Positions 8,165 to 17,005 are shown, counted from the first letter of the stretch. The stretch is DNA of 64,000 nucleotides from Arthrobacter sp. PAMC25564 (GCF_004798705.1 NZ_CP039290.1:2232001-2296000); one strand, 5' to 3'. Notes: generated by a model from the sequence alone, not told the origin. Numbers and translations are program-made.

Positions 8165-8672
8165 GCTTCTCCAGGTTCCGGGGCCGCGCCGGTAAGGCAG
8201 GCAGGTTCCTGAGTGCGTCCCGGCGTGACAGCGGGCTGAGTTCTTCGCCGTTCCGCAGCACGAAGGCGCTGACCCAGGCCGGATCCGTCTTGGCTTACCC
8301 GCGCAGCGCCCAGCCGATCGCCTTCCGTCCGCCAGGTCCCACCAGGCCCCGCTCCGGATGATCTCCTCGTACACCGCCAGCATGCCCAGCTCGCCGGCGG
8401 CCAGCCTGAGGCCGGTGAGGTCGATGGCCGCATATCGTTCCTCGCGCCACGTGGCACCGCGCCACAGTTCCAGCACTGTGGCTTTCAATTCATCGACGGC
8501 GGCCGGGGGCAGCCCGGCAGCGGCAGCCTTCACGATCCTGCGGACCTCCGGCACACGCACCCCCAGCGACGGCATCGGATTTGAGGTAGGCCTGCGCCCC
8601 TGCCGCCCGGAGGGGATCCGCAGCGCCCTGCAGCCCGGAACGGATCGCGGTCATCAGTTGGGTCTTGGCCAT
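8165..8672 (-). pseudogene. Decayed AlkD-type DNA alkylation repair glycosylase
   Basis: The start is intact at ATG 8672 (MAKTQLMTAIRSG, reading AAGAQAYLKS). At about 8573 the frame is lost; the next frame continues MPSLGVRVPEVRRIV and runs with normal family sequence to GAWWDLAD at about 8330. There the central repeats are missing (about 60-70 residues in intact homologues, from my knowledge of the family), and the sequence resumes in another frame as RKAIGWALRG. A TAA stop follows at about 8295, then AKTDPAWVSAFVLRNGEEL to RDALRNL near 8195. Thus there are three lesions: a small frameshift, an internal deletion and a nonsense codon. The deleted part would hold HEAT repeats that contact the base, so no active enzyme is expected. 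The lesions suggest relaxed selection in this lineage. Confidence 0.85.
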
Positions 8673-8750
8673 GGTGCCACTTTAGGCACCGGCCGCCAGG
8701 CCCTAAAGTTGATGCCAGCGGGCCGCCGGTCCGTGTCGGAAGGAAGCCGC

Positions 8751-9518
8751 ATGTCGATGATCAAGAGTCCGGAAGAGATTGCCCTGATGCGCGAGGCGGG
8801 CCGGGTAGTGGCGAACGCACTGGCCAGGGTCAGGGACTCCGCTGCCGTCGGGGTCTCGCTCAAGGAACTGGATTCGGTGGCTGCGGCGACGATCGCGGAC
8901 GCGGGAGCCACCCCGGCGTTCCTGAATTACCGGCCCCGCTGGGCCTCGGTTCCGTTCCCGGGGGTGATCTGCACCAGCGTGAACGACGCCGTGGTGCACG
9001 GCATCCCCAACGACTACCGGCTGCAGGACGGTGATCTGCTGAGCGTGGACTGCGGCGCCTTCCTGGCCGGTTGGTGCGGCGATGCCGCGGTCAGCTTCAT
9101 CGTGGGGACTGCAGACCCGGTGGATCAGGCGCTTGTCGATGCGACGGAGGCGGCCCTGGCCCGCGGCATCGAGGCCGCCCGGATCGGGAACAAGATGGGT
9201 GATCTGGGCTATGCGATCGGCGGGGCGTCCCGCCGGGCGGGCTACGGTATGCTCGCAGACCACGGCGGCCACGGGATCGGCCGGACCATGCACGCGGATC
9301 CGCACGTCCCCAACGACGGCCGGCCCGGTCGTGGGATCAAGCTGACGGAGGGGCTGGTCATCGCCATCGAGCCGATGCTGATCCTGGGTGGCAAGGATGA
9401 CTACTTCCACGACGACGATGAATGGACCCTGCGTTCGGCGAACGGGCGCAGGGCGGCGCACAGCGAACACACCGTGGCCATTACGGCCGACGGGCCCGTC
9501 ATCCTGACCTTGCCCTGA
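8751..9518 (+). CDS. map: Methionine aminopeptidase, type I
   Basis: The 255-residue pita-bread enzyme has the five metal ligands in order: Asp100, Asp111, His174 (GGHGIG), Glu207 (IEPML) and Glu239 (SEHT). His83 (VVHGIP) is the usual substrate-side histidine. It removes initiator Met from cytosolic proteins. The GGAAGGAAG ribosome site ends 3-4 nt before ATG 8751; ATG 8757 is a second option with better spacing. No N-terminal SH3-binding or zinc-finger extension is present. It is not in the secY-adk-map operon context, so this may be a second MetAP copy. It is convergent with the LapA-like gene. Confidence 0.95.
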   Translation: MSMIKSPEEIALMREAGRVVANALARVRDSAAVGVSLKELDSVAAATIADAGATPAFLNYRPRWASVPFPGVICTSVNDAVVHGIPNDYRLQDGDLLSVDCGAFLAGWCGDAAVSFIVGTADPVDQALVDATEAALARGIEAARIGNKMGDLGYAIGGASRRAGYGMLADHGGHGIGRTMHADPHVPNDGRPGRGIKLTEGLVIAIEPMLILGGKDDYFHDDDEWTLRSANGRRAAHSEHTVAITADGPVILTLP

Positions 9519-9596
9519 CAGGCTGCCGGCGGGGGCTACGCAAGTCAGGGCCGCCGCGGGGCGGCCAGCCGGACCGCTGTCCCGCTTGGGGCAGCG

Positions 9597-10067
9597 TCAG
9601 CTGCGCCCGGCTGGCTTGGCCCGCTGGCGGTGGGCTGCAAGCCGGAGCTGGATGATCCGGGCGGCTCCGGCAATGGCGACAAGCACGCCGCCGCCCACGG
9701 CGGCAATGAACAGGGCCATGCCGAGCGAGACTGCGCCGTCCAAACCGAAGAACTTCACGCTGACGGAGTCCTGGTTTTGCAGGATGAAGGCGATGAGCAG
9801 GATCAGCACAACGAGGGCGCTGGCAACGGCCACCCAGATCATTCCGGCGCGGGTAACCTCGTGCCGCGCCGGGCCGGCGGCACCAGGCCTCACTGCGAGT
9901 GGCGGCGTCTCCACTGTTTCAGCCCGCCCGGTGGCGGCTTCGGCGCCGCCGGCCGGGACCTGCGGCATTCCAGCCGGGGCGTCGCCGGGCGAGCTGGAAG
10001 CGGGCGCGCCGGGCTGCCGGGCCACCGTAGAACTATTGGGCTCAATATCGCGGGGTGTCTCGGTCAT
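9597..10067 (-). CDS. LapA-domain (DUF1049) membrane protein
   Basis: The 156-residue protein has a disordered Pro/Ala/Glu-rich N-terminal half (residues 1-55) and two transmembrane helices at about 58-80 and 96-117. The loop between them, NQDSVSVKFFGL, is the hallmark of the LapA/DUF1049 family. In E. coli LapA works with LapB in lipopolysaccharide control, but actinobacteria have no LPS and the role here is unknown. The start at ATG 10067 has GGAGAGG upstream. A hairpin terminator upstream on this strand (10156-10180) separates it from the VOC gene. Confidence 0.8.
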   Translation of the reverse strand: MTETPRDIEPNSSTVARQPGAPASSSPGDAPAGMPQVPAGGAEAATGRAETVETPPLAVRPGAAGPARHEVTRAGMIWVAVASALVVLILLIAFILQNQDSVSVKFFGLDGAVSLGMALFIAAVGGGVLVAIAGAARIIQLRLAAHRQRAKPAGRS

Positions 10068-10155
10068 GACGGTAATTCCTCTCCAAGGTCGTCCCCTGGG
10101 ACGGGACGGGCGGATCGACACCGCTTCGTGGATGCCGGCACGCAGGCCGGCACGC

Positions 10156-10180
10156 CAGGCAGGCCCGACGGGCCTGCCTG
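10156..10180 (-). terminator. Hairpin terminator after the VOC gene
   Basis: A perfect 11-bp GC-rich stem (10156-10166 with 10170-10180) and a 3-nt loop lie 77 nt downstream of the VOC gene stop on the minus strand. No T-tract follows. The stretch 10181-10257 is otherwise featureless. Confidence 0.6.
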
Positions 10181-10257
10181 CTACGTCAATAGTAAGCGTA
10201 CTGATGTTAGAGATGCGGATGCCGCCCGGGAAACGGCCCTCCGGCCCCCAGGACGCC

Positions 10258-10635
10258 TCAGGCGTATTCCACGAGCCCGATCAGGTTGCCTTCGCTGTCC
10301 TTGAAGAATGCGGATCGCCGGCCGTCCACCTCCGCAACCCCATCGGCCGTTTTGAAGCCAGGAAAATCGTAGTCTTCGAAGACGACGCCGGTGGCCCGCA
10401 GCGCCGACATCTCCGTGCCAAGATCGGTGACGCGGAAGCCCATCTGAGTGTGCCCGCCGCGATTCGGGTTGGGGGTGGGATAGACAAAGAAGCCGGACCC
10501 GCCCCCGGTTTCATAGCGGAGCCCTCCGCTGCTTTCCTCGACGGGAGACAGGCCCAACTTCTCCTGATACCACTGTTTTGCCCGCTCAATCTCGATGGCG
10601 GGCAGGGTCGTGTGGACGCTGGTTTCGCTCAACAT
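10258..10635 (-). CDS. VOC (glyoxalase/bleomycin-resistance fold) protein
   Basis: The 125-residue protein has two βαβββ modules typical of the vicinal-oxygen-chelate fold: HTTLPAIEIERAKQWYQEKLGL at the N-terminus and the GHTQMGFRVTDL and FKDSEGNLIGLVEY segments in the second half. A His near residue 8, His65 and Glu123 are possible metal ligands, but this subgroup is variable and a substrate cannot be named. The GGAGGCGAAA site before ATG 10635 is strong. It is divergent from corA and monocistronic. Confidence 0.82.
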   Translation of the reverse strand: MLSETSVHTTLPAIEIERAKQWYQEKLGLSPVEESSGGLRYETGGGSGFFVYPTPNPNRGGHTQMGFRVTDLGTEMSALRATGVVFEDYDFPGFKTADGVAEVDGRRSAFFKDSEGNLIGLVEYA

Positions 10636-10792
10636 TTTCGCCTCCGGAGTGGAAGGAACCGGCCAGGATGGCCTAAGGCGAATCCTAGACCCGGCGGCCC
10701 GGCGCCGATAGTGAATCATCGGCTGTTGGCACCGGACCCGGCGCGGTATAACGTCACAGCCAAGGAATGCCTTGTGGAGGAGGCGCATTGCC

Positions 10793-11809
10793 GTGACCAT
10801 TGTGGACAATGCCGTGTACGTGGACGGCCACCGGACCGCGGACCCCGAGGATCTGGATGAGACGTATTTTCTCCTGCGGCAGCGCCAGGGCATGGCCTGG
10901 ATCGGGCTCTACCGTCCGGACCCTGACGAGCTGCGTTCGGTGGCCGAGGAATTCGACCTGAGCCACCTGGCGGTGGAGGACGCGCTCGCCGGCCACCAGC
11001 GCGCGAAGCTGGAGCACTACGGCGACACCTTGTTCCTGGTGCTGCGGCCTGCCCGGTACCTTGACGATGTGGAGAAGGTCGAGTTCGGCGAGATCCATGT
11101 CTTCGCCGGCACGGACTTTGTGGTGACCATCCGCCGGGCAGAGTCTCCCGATCTGGCCCGGGTGCGCCGGCGTATGGAGTCCGAGCCTGAGTTCCTGGCT
11201 CTCGGACCGGACGCGGTGTTGTATGCGATTCTGGACCAGGTGGTGGACGAGTACGAACCGGTTGCGGCCGGGCTGGAAAACGACATCGATGAAATCGAAG
11301 ATGATCTCTTCGCGGCCGATCCCGGGGTGTCGCGCAGGATCTACGAACTCTCGCGCCAGGTCATCACGTTCCAGCGCGCGACGGCCCCGCTTGCCGGAAT
11401 CCTGCAGGCCCTCATGGGCAGCGGACCGGATGGGGTGCCGGACCCTGAATTGCAGGACCATTTCCGCGACGTCCTGGACCACGCCCTCAGGCTCGGGGAG
11501 CGGGTTGTGGCATTCCGCGCGCTGCTGCAAAATGCCTTGGCCGTCAACGCAGCCCTGGTGGCCCAGCGGCAAAACGACGAAATGCGCCTCCTGACGGAGT
11601 CGAGCTTCGCCCAAAACGAGCAGGTCAAGCGGATCTCGTCGTGGGCTGCCATCCTGTTCGCGCCGACCTTGATCGCATCGATCTACGGAATGAATTTCCG
11701 CGCCATGCCCGAACTCGACTGGGCTCTTGGCTACCCGATGGCCCTGGGCCTGATGATCGCCATGGGCCTGGTGCTGTACTGGACGTTCAGGCACAACAAA
11801 TGGATCTAG
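10793..11809 (+). CDS. corA: CorA-family divalent metal transporter
   Basis: The 338-residue protein has the CorA plan: a large acidic cytosolic N-terminal α/β domain, a long stalk helix (about residues 205-290), and two C-terminal membrane helices. TM1 ends in the signature YGMNF, and TM2 ends in the basic tail FRHNKWI. It forms a pentameric Mg2+ (or Co2+/Ni2+) channel. The start is GTG 10793: GGAGGAGG at 10776-10783 sits 9 nt upstream, whereas an earlier in-frame TTG at 10772 would lie before that site. The acidic EDDLFAAD region is where regulatory Mg2+ usually binds. It is followed by a terminator and then tRNA-Arg on the other strand. Confidence 0.93.
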   Translation: MTIVDNAVYVDGHRTADPEDLDETYFLLRQRQGMAWIGLYRPDPDELRSVAEEFDLSHLAVEDALAGHQRAKLEHYGDTLFLVLRPARYLDDVEKVEFGEIHVFAGTDFVVTIRRAESPDLARVRRRMESEPEFLALGPDAVLYAILDQVVDEYEPVAAGLENDIDEIEDDLFAADPGVSRRIYELSRQVITFQRATAPLAGILQALMGSGPDGVPDPELQDHFRDVLDHALRLGERVVAFRALLQNALAVNAALVAQRQNDEMRLLTESSFAQNEQVKRISSWAAILFAPTLIASIYGMNFRAMPELDWALGYPMALGLMIAMGLVLYWTFRHNKWI

Positions 11810-11849
11810 GCGCTCGGGATTGGCCCGCGTTGGACCCGTAGTGGGGATC

Positions 11850-11890
11850 GCGGCTCTGACCTGCGGAAAGTTCCAGCAGGTCAGAGCCGC
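11850..11890. terminator. Bidirectional hairpin between corA and tRNA-Arg
   Basis: A perfect 15-bp stem (11850-11864 with 11876-11890) has an 11-nt loop and is followed by ATTCTT on the plus strand. It can end both corA and the convergent tRNA-Arg transcript. Confidence 0.8.
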
Positions 11891-11897
11891 ATTCTTG

Positions 11898-11970
11898 TGC
11901 CCCAGGAGGGAATCGAACCCCCGACCGGCGGATTAGAAGGCCGCTGCTCTATCCCCTGAGCTACTGGGGC
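11898..11970 (-). tRNA. tRNA-Arg (anticodon TCT)
   Basis: The complement folds with acceptor GCCCCAG/CTGGGGC, discriminator A and a T-arm with GGTTCGAATCC. The anticodon loop CTTCTAA reads AGA/AGG codons. The last anticodon-stem pair is C·T rather than a true pair, leaving four Watson-Crick pairs. CCA is not encoded. Confidence 0.95.
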
Positions 11971-12206
11971 ACGTCGGCGTACCGGCCGGATGCTGCCGGG
12001 GACGCCTCAAAAAGTTTACCGTGTCACGCGCCCGACGGCGGTCAGGCGGCCAGACGGCCTGTCCTCCGGGCCCCGGACCTCTCCCCAACACCGTTTTCCT
12101 GCTGCGGTTATCCACATGGAGCGGCCGGTCCCTCGCGGTGCATGGCTCGCTGGATGAAGCTGGACATGCCTGCTAAGGGCACGACAATTCGAGACAGGAC
12201 ATGAGA

Positions 12207-12758
12207 ATGAGTGACAACATCACGGTCCGTGGCTTCGTCGCCTCGGAGATCAGGAGTTCCACGACACCCGGTGGCGTGGCCACCGCGTCGTTCCGCCTCG
12301 GTTCCACCGAGCGGCGCTTTGACCGTGCCTCCAGCACCTGGGTCGACGGAAACACGAACTGGTTCACCGTCCAGGGCTACCGGCAGTTGGCCGGAAACAT
12401 CGGCTGCAGCATTAAGAAAGGCCAGCGGGTCATCGTCGTCGGGCGGCTGAAGATGCGGAGCTGGGAGAAGGAGGGCCGGATCTATCATGTGGCGGAGATC
12501 GATGCCGAGTCGGTGGGCCACGACCTCATGTGGGGTTCCGCGAATTTCACCCGCATGGTCGCTGCCGGCAACCCGGCAGCCGCCGCGCAGTCCGCAACCT
12601 CCGCCACGGACGATGAGGAAAGCGACGCCGGGCAACCGCCGGCCGAGGGGGAGGAGAACGAAGGCGCGGCGCAGTCCCACGTCTTCGTTGACGACGCCAC
12701 CGGCGAGGCGGAGGAGGTCGATGAGGAAACCGGTGAACTGAAGGGGATGGCAGCCTGA
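12207..12758 (+). CDS. ssb: Single-stranded DNA-binding protein paralogue without the C-terminal tip
   Basis: The 183-residue protein has an OB-fold with ITVRGFVASEI at the start, SFRLGSTERRF, WFTVQGYRQLAGNI and KGQRVIVVGRLKMRSW. The C-terminal 70 residues are acidic and disordered, but end ELKGMAA instead of the DDDIPF-type tip that recruits partner proteins in the main SSB. It is therefore likely the accessory SSB (SsbB-like); the main ssb normally sits by rpsF/rplI, not here. ATG 12207 is preferred to ATG 12201 because AGGAC lies 7 nt upstream. A single consensus DnaA box lies at 12108-12116. The DUF6993-like lipoprotein and ettA follow. Confidence 0.9.
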   Translation: MSDNITVRGFVASEIRSSTTPGGVATASFRLGSTERRFDRASSTWVDGNTNWFTVQGYRQLAGNIGCSIKKGQRVIVVGRLKMRSWEKEGRIYHVAEIDAESVGHDLMWGSANFTRMVAAGNPAAAAQSATSATDDEESDAGQPPAEGEENEGAAQSHVFVDDATGEAEEVDEETGELKGMAA

Positions 12759-12910
12759 TCCGAACATCCCCGCGGCCCCAGCGCCCGCCGCTCCGGGAAC
12801 GAAGGAAACGCCCCGGGGTGTGCCCTGCCCCCGAGGTTCCCTGACTCCGGGAGCCCTGGTCCCGGGGCACCCCGGCCCCGGGGCCACGCCGCACGTGGCA
12901 GAATTGCCGG

Positions 12911-13459
12911 GTGATGCGAGCCAGGAGAAGCAACAACGGGACGGAGTGCCTCCCCGCCGGGAGTCAGCGGGGAGCCCCGGCTGTCCGGTCTGCCGCCTCG
13001 ATCGGGGTCCTGGTCCTGGTGCTCGCGTCAGCAGCCGCATGTGCGGCCCCCACCGGTGCAGGCGGCGGGGCGGCCACCCCTGCGGCCCCATCGCCCGCGG
13101 CCACCCTGGCCACTCCGGCGGTCCCGCCGTCCCCGGTTGCGGGCGCGCAGTCCTCGCTGGACCCGGCCACGGCGGCGGCGAAAGCCCGGGTCCAAGCAGC
13201 GCTGGACGGTGCCGTCGCGGCAGGGGGAAAGCCCGCCACGGATCGTATCCGGGCTGCCGTTACCGACGCCGGCTTCAGCCCCGGGCAAGTCGAAGTCACG
13301 GCAAGCCGGACGCCCACCGGCCTGGATGCCGACGCCGTCGAAGCCTCGGTGAAGCTGGGCACGGACTGCATCGTGGCCCAGCTCCGGACGGGCAGCGTTA
13401 CAGTCAGCGTCCTCCCGGTGCTGGCACAGGGCCGGTGCCTGGTGGGAACCCCTGCCTGA
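12911..13459 (+). CDS. Putative lipoprotein, DUF6993-like
   Basis: The 182-residue protein has an N-terminal Arg-rich stretch, a hydrophobic segment at about 27-42 and a lipobox ASAAAC with Cys43 as the likely lipidated residue. A Pro/Ala/Thr linker of about 40 residues follows, then a folded C-terminal domain with a pair of cysteines (TDCIV and QGRCLVG) that could form a disulfide. The C-terminal pattern resembles DUF6993; this name is from memory and the function is unknown. The start may be GTG 12911 or ATG 12914. It lies 152 nt after ssb and 96 nt before ettA. Confidence 0.75.
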   Translation: MMRARRSNNGTECLPAGSQRGAPAVRSAASIGVLVLVLASAAACAAPTGAGGGAATPAAPSPAATLATPAVPPSPVAGAQSSLDPATAAAKARVQAALDGAVAAGGKPATDRIRAAVTDAGFSPGQVEVTASRTPTGLDADAVEASVKLGTDCIVAQLRTGSVTVSVLPVLAQGRCLVGTPA

Positions 13460-13555
13460 ACCCCCGCCTGAGACCCCGTCTGGCGAGCGGCTCCCGCGGG
13501 GCCTCGGGGCTGCCTGAATGTGAGTTATCCGTGCCGAGCCACTAGATTTGTAGGC

Positions 13556-15238
13556 ATGGCGGAATTTATCTACACAATGACCAAGGCCCGCAAGGCTGTT
13601 GGCGAAAAACTTATCCTCGATGACGTGAGCATGTCCTTCTTCCCGGGGGCCAAGATTGGTGTTGTTGGCCCGAATGGTGCGGGCAAGTCCACCATTCTCA
13701 AGATCATGGCGGGCCTGGACACCCCCTCGAACGGTGAGGCCCGGCTCAGCCCCGGCTACACGGTCGGCATCCTGCTGCAGGAGCCGCCGCTGAACGAGGA
13801 AAAGACCGTCCTGGGCAACGTCCAGGAAGGCGTCGGTGAAATCTACGGGAAGATCCAGCGTTTCAACGAGATCTCCGAAGAGATGGCCAGCCCCGACGCT
13901 GACTACGACGCCCTCCTCGAAGAAATGGGCCAGCTACAGGAAGCGATCGATGCCGCCGACGCCTGGGATCTCGATTCCCAGCTCGAGCAGGCTATGGACG
14001 CCCTGCGCTGCCCGCCGCCCGAGGCCGATGTCACGCTCCTCTCCGGTGGTGAGCGCCGCCGTGTCGCGCTCTGCAAGCTGCTGCTCCAGAAGCCTGACCT
14101 GCTGCTGCTGGACGAGCCCACCAACCACCTCGACGCCGAGAGTGTGCTGTGGCTCGAGCAGCACCTCACCAGCTACGCCGGCGCCGTCCTCGCCGTGACC
14201 CACGACCGCTACTTCCTCGACCACGTGGCCGAATGGATCGCCGAAGTCGACCGCGGCCACCTGTACCCCTATGAGGGCAACTACTCCACCTACCTGGAGA
14301 AGAAGCGGGCCCGCCTGGAAGTCCAGGGCAAGAAGGACGCCAAGCAGGCCAAGCGCCTCACCGAGGAACTCGAATGGGTGCGCTCCAACGCCAAGGGCCG
14401 CCAGACCAAGTCCAAGGCCCGCCTGGCGCGCTACGAGGAAATGGCTGCCGAGGCAGACCGCACCCGCAAGCTTGACTTCGAAGAGATCCAGATCCCGCCG
14501 GGACCGCGCCTCGGCGGCCTGGTGCTGGAAGCGAAGAACCTGCAGAAGGGCTTCGAGGACCGCACCCTGATCGACGGGCTGTCCTTCACGCTGCCCCGCA
14601 ACGGCATCGTCGGCGTCATCGGCCCCAACGGCGTCGGCAAGACCACGCTGTTCAAGACGATCGTCGGGCTGGAGCCCCTCGACGGCGGCGAACTGAAGAT
14701 CGGCGACTCGGTCAAGATCTCCTACGCCGACCAGAGCCGCGGCGGCATCGACCCGAACAAGAACCTGTGGGAGGTTGTCTCCGACGGGCTCGACTACATC
14801 CAGGTCGGCCACGTCGAAATGCCGTCCCGCGCCTATGTCGCCGCCTTCGGATTCAAGGGCCCGGACCAGCAGAAGAAGGCCGGTGTGCTCTCCGGTGGTG
14901 AGCGGAACCGCCTGAACCTGGCCCTGACCCTGAAGCAGGGCGGAAACCTGCTGCTCCTTGACGAACCGACCAACGACCTCGACGTCGAGACGCTCAGCAG
15001 CCTGGAAAACGCCCTGCTCGAATTCCCCGGCTGCGCCGTCGTGGTCTCGCACGACCGCTGGTTCCTGGACCGGGTCGCCACCCACATCCTCGCCTACGAA
15101 GGCGACGAAGCCAACCCCTCCAAGTGGTACTGGTTCGAAGGCAACTTCGAGTCCTACGAGGAGAACAAGGTCGAGCGTCTGGGCCCGGACGCGGCCAAGC
15201 CGCACCGCGTGACCCACCGCCGCCTTACCCGCGACTGA
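13556..15238 (+). CDS. ettA: Energy-dependent translational throttle ABC-F ATPase
   Basis: The 560-residue protein is a tandem ABC-F ATPase without membrane segments. Domain 1 has Walker A GPNGAGKST near residue 40, LSGGERRR near 175 and LLLLDEPTNHLD. The linker (about 250-320) is Lys/Arg-rich. Domain 2 has Walker A GPNGVGKTT near 360, LSGGERNR and LLLLDEPTNDLD. The 17-residue arm and YADQSRGGIDPNKN segment place it with EttA, which binds the ribosomal E site and gates the first peptide bond according to ATP/ADP ratio. TAGATT (13543-13548) ends 7 nt before ATG, consistent with a leaderless mRNA. A strong terminator follows. Confidence 0.95.
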   Translation: MAEFIYTMTKARKAVGEKLILDDVSMSFFPGAKIGVVGPNGAGKSTILKIMAGLDTPSNGEARLSPGYTVGILLQEPPLNEEKTVLGNVQEGVGEIYGKIQRFNEISEEMASPDADYDALLEEMGQLQEAIDAADAWDLDSQLEQAMDALRCPPPEADVTLLSGGERRRVALCKLLLQKPDLLLLDEPTNHLDAESVLWLEQHLTSYAGAVLAVTHDRYFLDHVAEWIAEVDRGHLYPYEGNYSTYLEKKRARLEVQGKKDAKQAKRLTEELEWVRSNAKGRQTKSKARLARYEEMAAEADRTRKLDFEEIQIPPGPRLGGLVLEAKNLQKGFEDRTLIDGLSFTLPRNGIVGVIGPNGVGKTTLFKTIVGLEPLDGGELKIGDSVKISYADQSRGGIDPNKNLWEVVSDGLDYIQVGHVEMPSRAYVAAFGFKGPDQQKKAGVLSGGERNRLNLALTLKQGGNLLLLDEPTNDLDVETLSSLENALLEFPGCAVVVSHDRWFLDRVATHILAYEGDEANPSKWYWFEGNFESYEENKVERLGPDAAKPHRVTHRRLTRD

Positions 15239-15255
15239 GTCCTGGCATCACAAGG

Positions 15256-15288
15256 AATGGCCGGCTCCCCAATGGGGAACCGGCCATT
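15256..15288. terminator. Hairpin terminator after ettA
   Basis: A long stem is formed by 15256-15270 and 15274-15288 (nine outer pairs, one mismatch, then five pairs) with a 3-nt loop. It lies between the convergent ettA and tesB genes and can serve both; ATTTCGTT follows on the plus strand. Confidence 0.85.
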
Positions 15289-15334
15289 TCGTTGTCCCGG
15301 GGACAGCCGCGCTCTGCCTTGCGCATCTGGTGCT

Positions 15335-16282
15335 TCAGGACCTTGACGCGGCGGCTCCGGCAACCTCGTTCGGGAGACCGGTAGGGACGCGGATCATGCC
15401 TTCCTGCGCCACCGTGGCGACATGCAGGCCTTCCCGGTTGAAGATCTTGCCGGTCGCCAGCCCGCGGGCGCCCTGGGCGCTGGGGGACTCCTGGACGTAG
15501 AGCAGCCACTCGTCCACCCGGACCGGCCGGTGCCACCACATGGCGTGGTCCAGGCTCGCCACGTTCATTCCCGGGGTGATCCAGCTCATTCCGTGCTTGC
15601 GGAGGATGGACTCGAGCAGCGTGTAGTCGCTCGCGAAGGCCAGGGCAGCGCGGTGCACGTCGGGATCATCCGGCATCGGCCCGAAGGTCTTCATCCAGAC
15701 GGCGTTGCGGGCTTCCTTGTCACCCGTCGCCGAGACGTACAGCGCCGGAGCGACGTGGCGGATGTCGAACGGCCGCTCATAGGCCCAATGCCTCGCCACC
15801 GGGTGGTCGAACTTGCCCAGCAGGTCTGCCGTGCTGGGCAGGGACTCCGGATCGGGGATCCCGGACGGCATCACTGACTGGTGCTCGATGCCTTCGTCGG
15901 GGGTCTGGAACGAGGCGATCATGGACAGGATGGGCTTTCCCTCCTGGTACGCGTGGACCTGGCGCGCCGAGAAGGAGCGCCCGTCACGGAGGCGCTGGAC
16001 GCCGAAGGTGATCGGTTCGTTGGCGTCACCCGGACGCAGGAAGTAGCCGTGCATCGAGTGCACGCTGCGTCCCTCTTCCACCGTGCGCATTGCGGCAATG
16101 AGCGACTGCGCCAGGACCTGTCCGCCGAAAACACGATGCCGGGGCTGCTTCTGCGAAGGACCCATGAAGATGTCCTCGTCGGTTCGGGCGCCCTGGAGCT
16201 CTCCGAGGTCGAGCAATTCGATCAGCGAGGAGGTGGGGTCTTGGGCACGCAGGCCCTGCAATCCGGCTTCGGCTTCAGTCAT
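15335..16282 (-). CDS. tesB: Acyl-CoA thioesterase II
   Basis: The 315-residue protein is a double-hotdog TesB-type thioesterase. The first hotdog includes RHRVFGGQVLAQSL and HSMHGYFLRPGD; the second contains ASLDHAMWWHRPVRVDEWLLY, where the Asp of SLDH is the usual catalytic Asp, with the Thr/Gln partners from the first and second domains. It hydrolyses medium- and long-chain acyl-CoA in the cytosol. TAGAGT (complement of 16289-16294) ends 6 nt before ATG 16282, so the mRNA is probably leaderless. It is divergent from the unknown gene at 16346, which has the same arrangement. Confidence 0.94.
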   Translation of the reverse strand: MTEAEAGLQGLRAQDPTSSLIELLDLGELQGARTDEDIFMGPSQKQPRHRVFGGQVLAQSLIAAMRTVEEGRSVHSMHGYFLRPGDANEPITFGVQRLRDGRSFSARQVHAYQEGKPILSMIASFQTPDEGIEHQSVMPSGIPDPESLPSTADLLGKFDHPVARHWAYERPFDIRHVAPALYVSATGDKEARNAVWMKTFGPMPDDPDVHRAALAFASDYTLLESILRKHGMSWITPGMNVASLDHAMWWHRPVRVDEWLLYVQESPSAQGARGLATGKIFNREGLHVATVAQEGMIRVPTGLPNEVAGAAASRS

Positions 16283-16345
16283 GGTTTGACTCTAGACGTC
16301 CCCGCCGCACCGCCCAAAAGAGGCGCACCCGGTAGAGTCCATATT

Positions 16346-17005
16346 GTGTCTGATGTCCTAACCCAGCCCCTGAAGTTCAACGATCCCAGCGACCTTGCCG
16401 ACCTGCGCACCTATGCCACCCGCGCCAGGTCCATTGACGACGGTGCCATCCGGCTCCAGGCCTCCGGTCCTGTCCTGGCCGCCTACGTATGCGTGCTCCG
16501 GCCCCGCCTGCTGGGGGAGTCCACACCGACCATCCTCGGGTTGCGGACCATGGCGCTGGCGCAGCCGGCGGACACGGACGTGACGGTGCCGCTGTCCGCG
16601 GTTCTGGACCGGCTGGCGCACGCGGGCGAGCACGACGTCGAACTGCCGCTGCCGCCGGTCACCGTCGCCGAGTCCTGGGCCGGGATCGGCGCGCCCCGGA
16701 GCGGCTGGGCACTGCTGGGCACCGTGCAGGACGTCGCACTGCGGCAGGCCGCGGAAGCCGGCATCGCCGAGGTCGCCGCGATCATTCCGGACAAGCCGGG
16801 CGCGCTGATCGTCAACAACGCCAGGGCAACGGTCTGGGGCAGGGCACTGCCCGACGGCGGAGGGCTCCCGGCAGGTGCCGCCTTTGCAGCCCTCACCCTG
16901 GGGTTCCTGGCCGACGGCGAGCAGAAGCTGTACCGGGCCGGCCGCTGGTTCCGGCTCAGCGGACCCCGCGGGCATGTCCTGGCCCGGACCGGATCCGGTC
17001 TCTGA
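16346..17005 (+). CDS. Conserved cytosolic protein of unknown function
   Basis: I do not recognise this 219-residue protein. It is rich in Ala, Leu and Val, with no Cys-pair motif, membrane helix or signal peptide except one Cys near residue 50. It looks like a mixed α/β fold with two similar hydrophobic strands (ALIVNNARATVWG and the LAAYVCVLRP segment). The start is GTG 16346, since TAGAGT (16333-16338) ends 7 nt upstream and no earlier codon fits; the mRNA appears leaderless. It is divergent from tesB within 63 nt and convergent with glbO. Confidence 0.75.
   Translation: MSDVLTQPLKFNDPSDLADLRTYATRARSIDDGAIRLQASGPVLAAYVCVLRPRLLGESTPTILGLRTMALAQPADTDVTVPLSAVLDRLAHAGEHDVELPLPPVTVAESWAGIGAPRSGWALLGTVQDVALRQAAEAGIAEVAAIIPDKPGALIVNNARATVWGRALPDGGGLPAGAAFAALTLGFLADGEQKLYRAGRWFRLSGPRGHVLARTGSGL

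Noticed and set aside
12108..12116. Consensus DnaA box TTATCCACA before ssb
   Set aside because: It is single, with no cluster of boxes, no AT-rich unwinding element and no dnaA/dnaN; it is not an origin.
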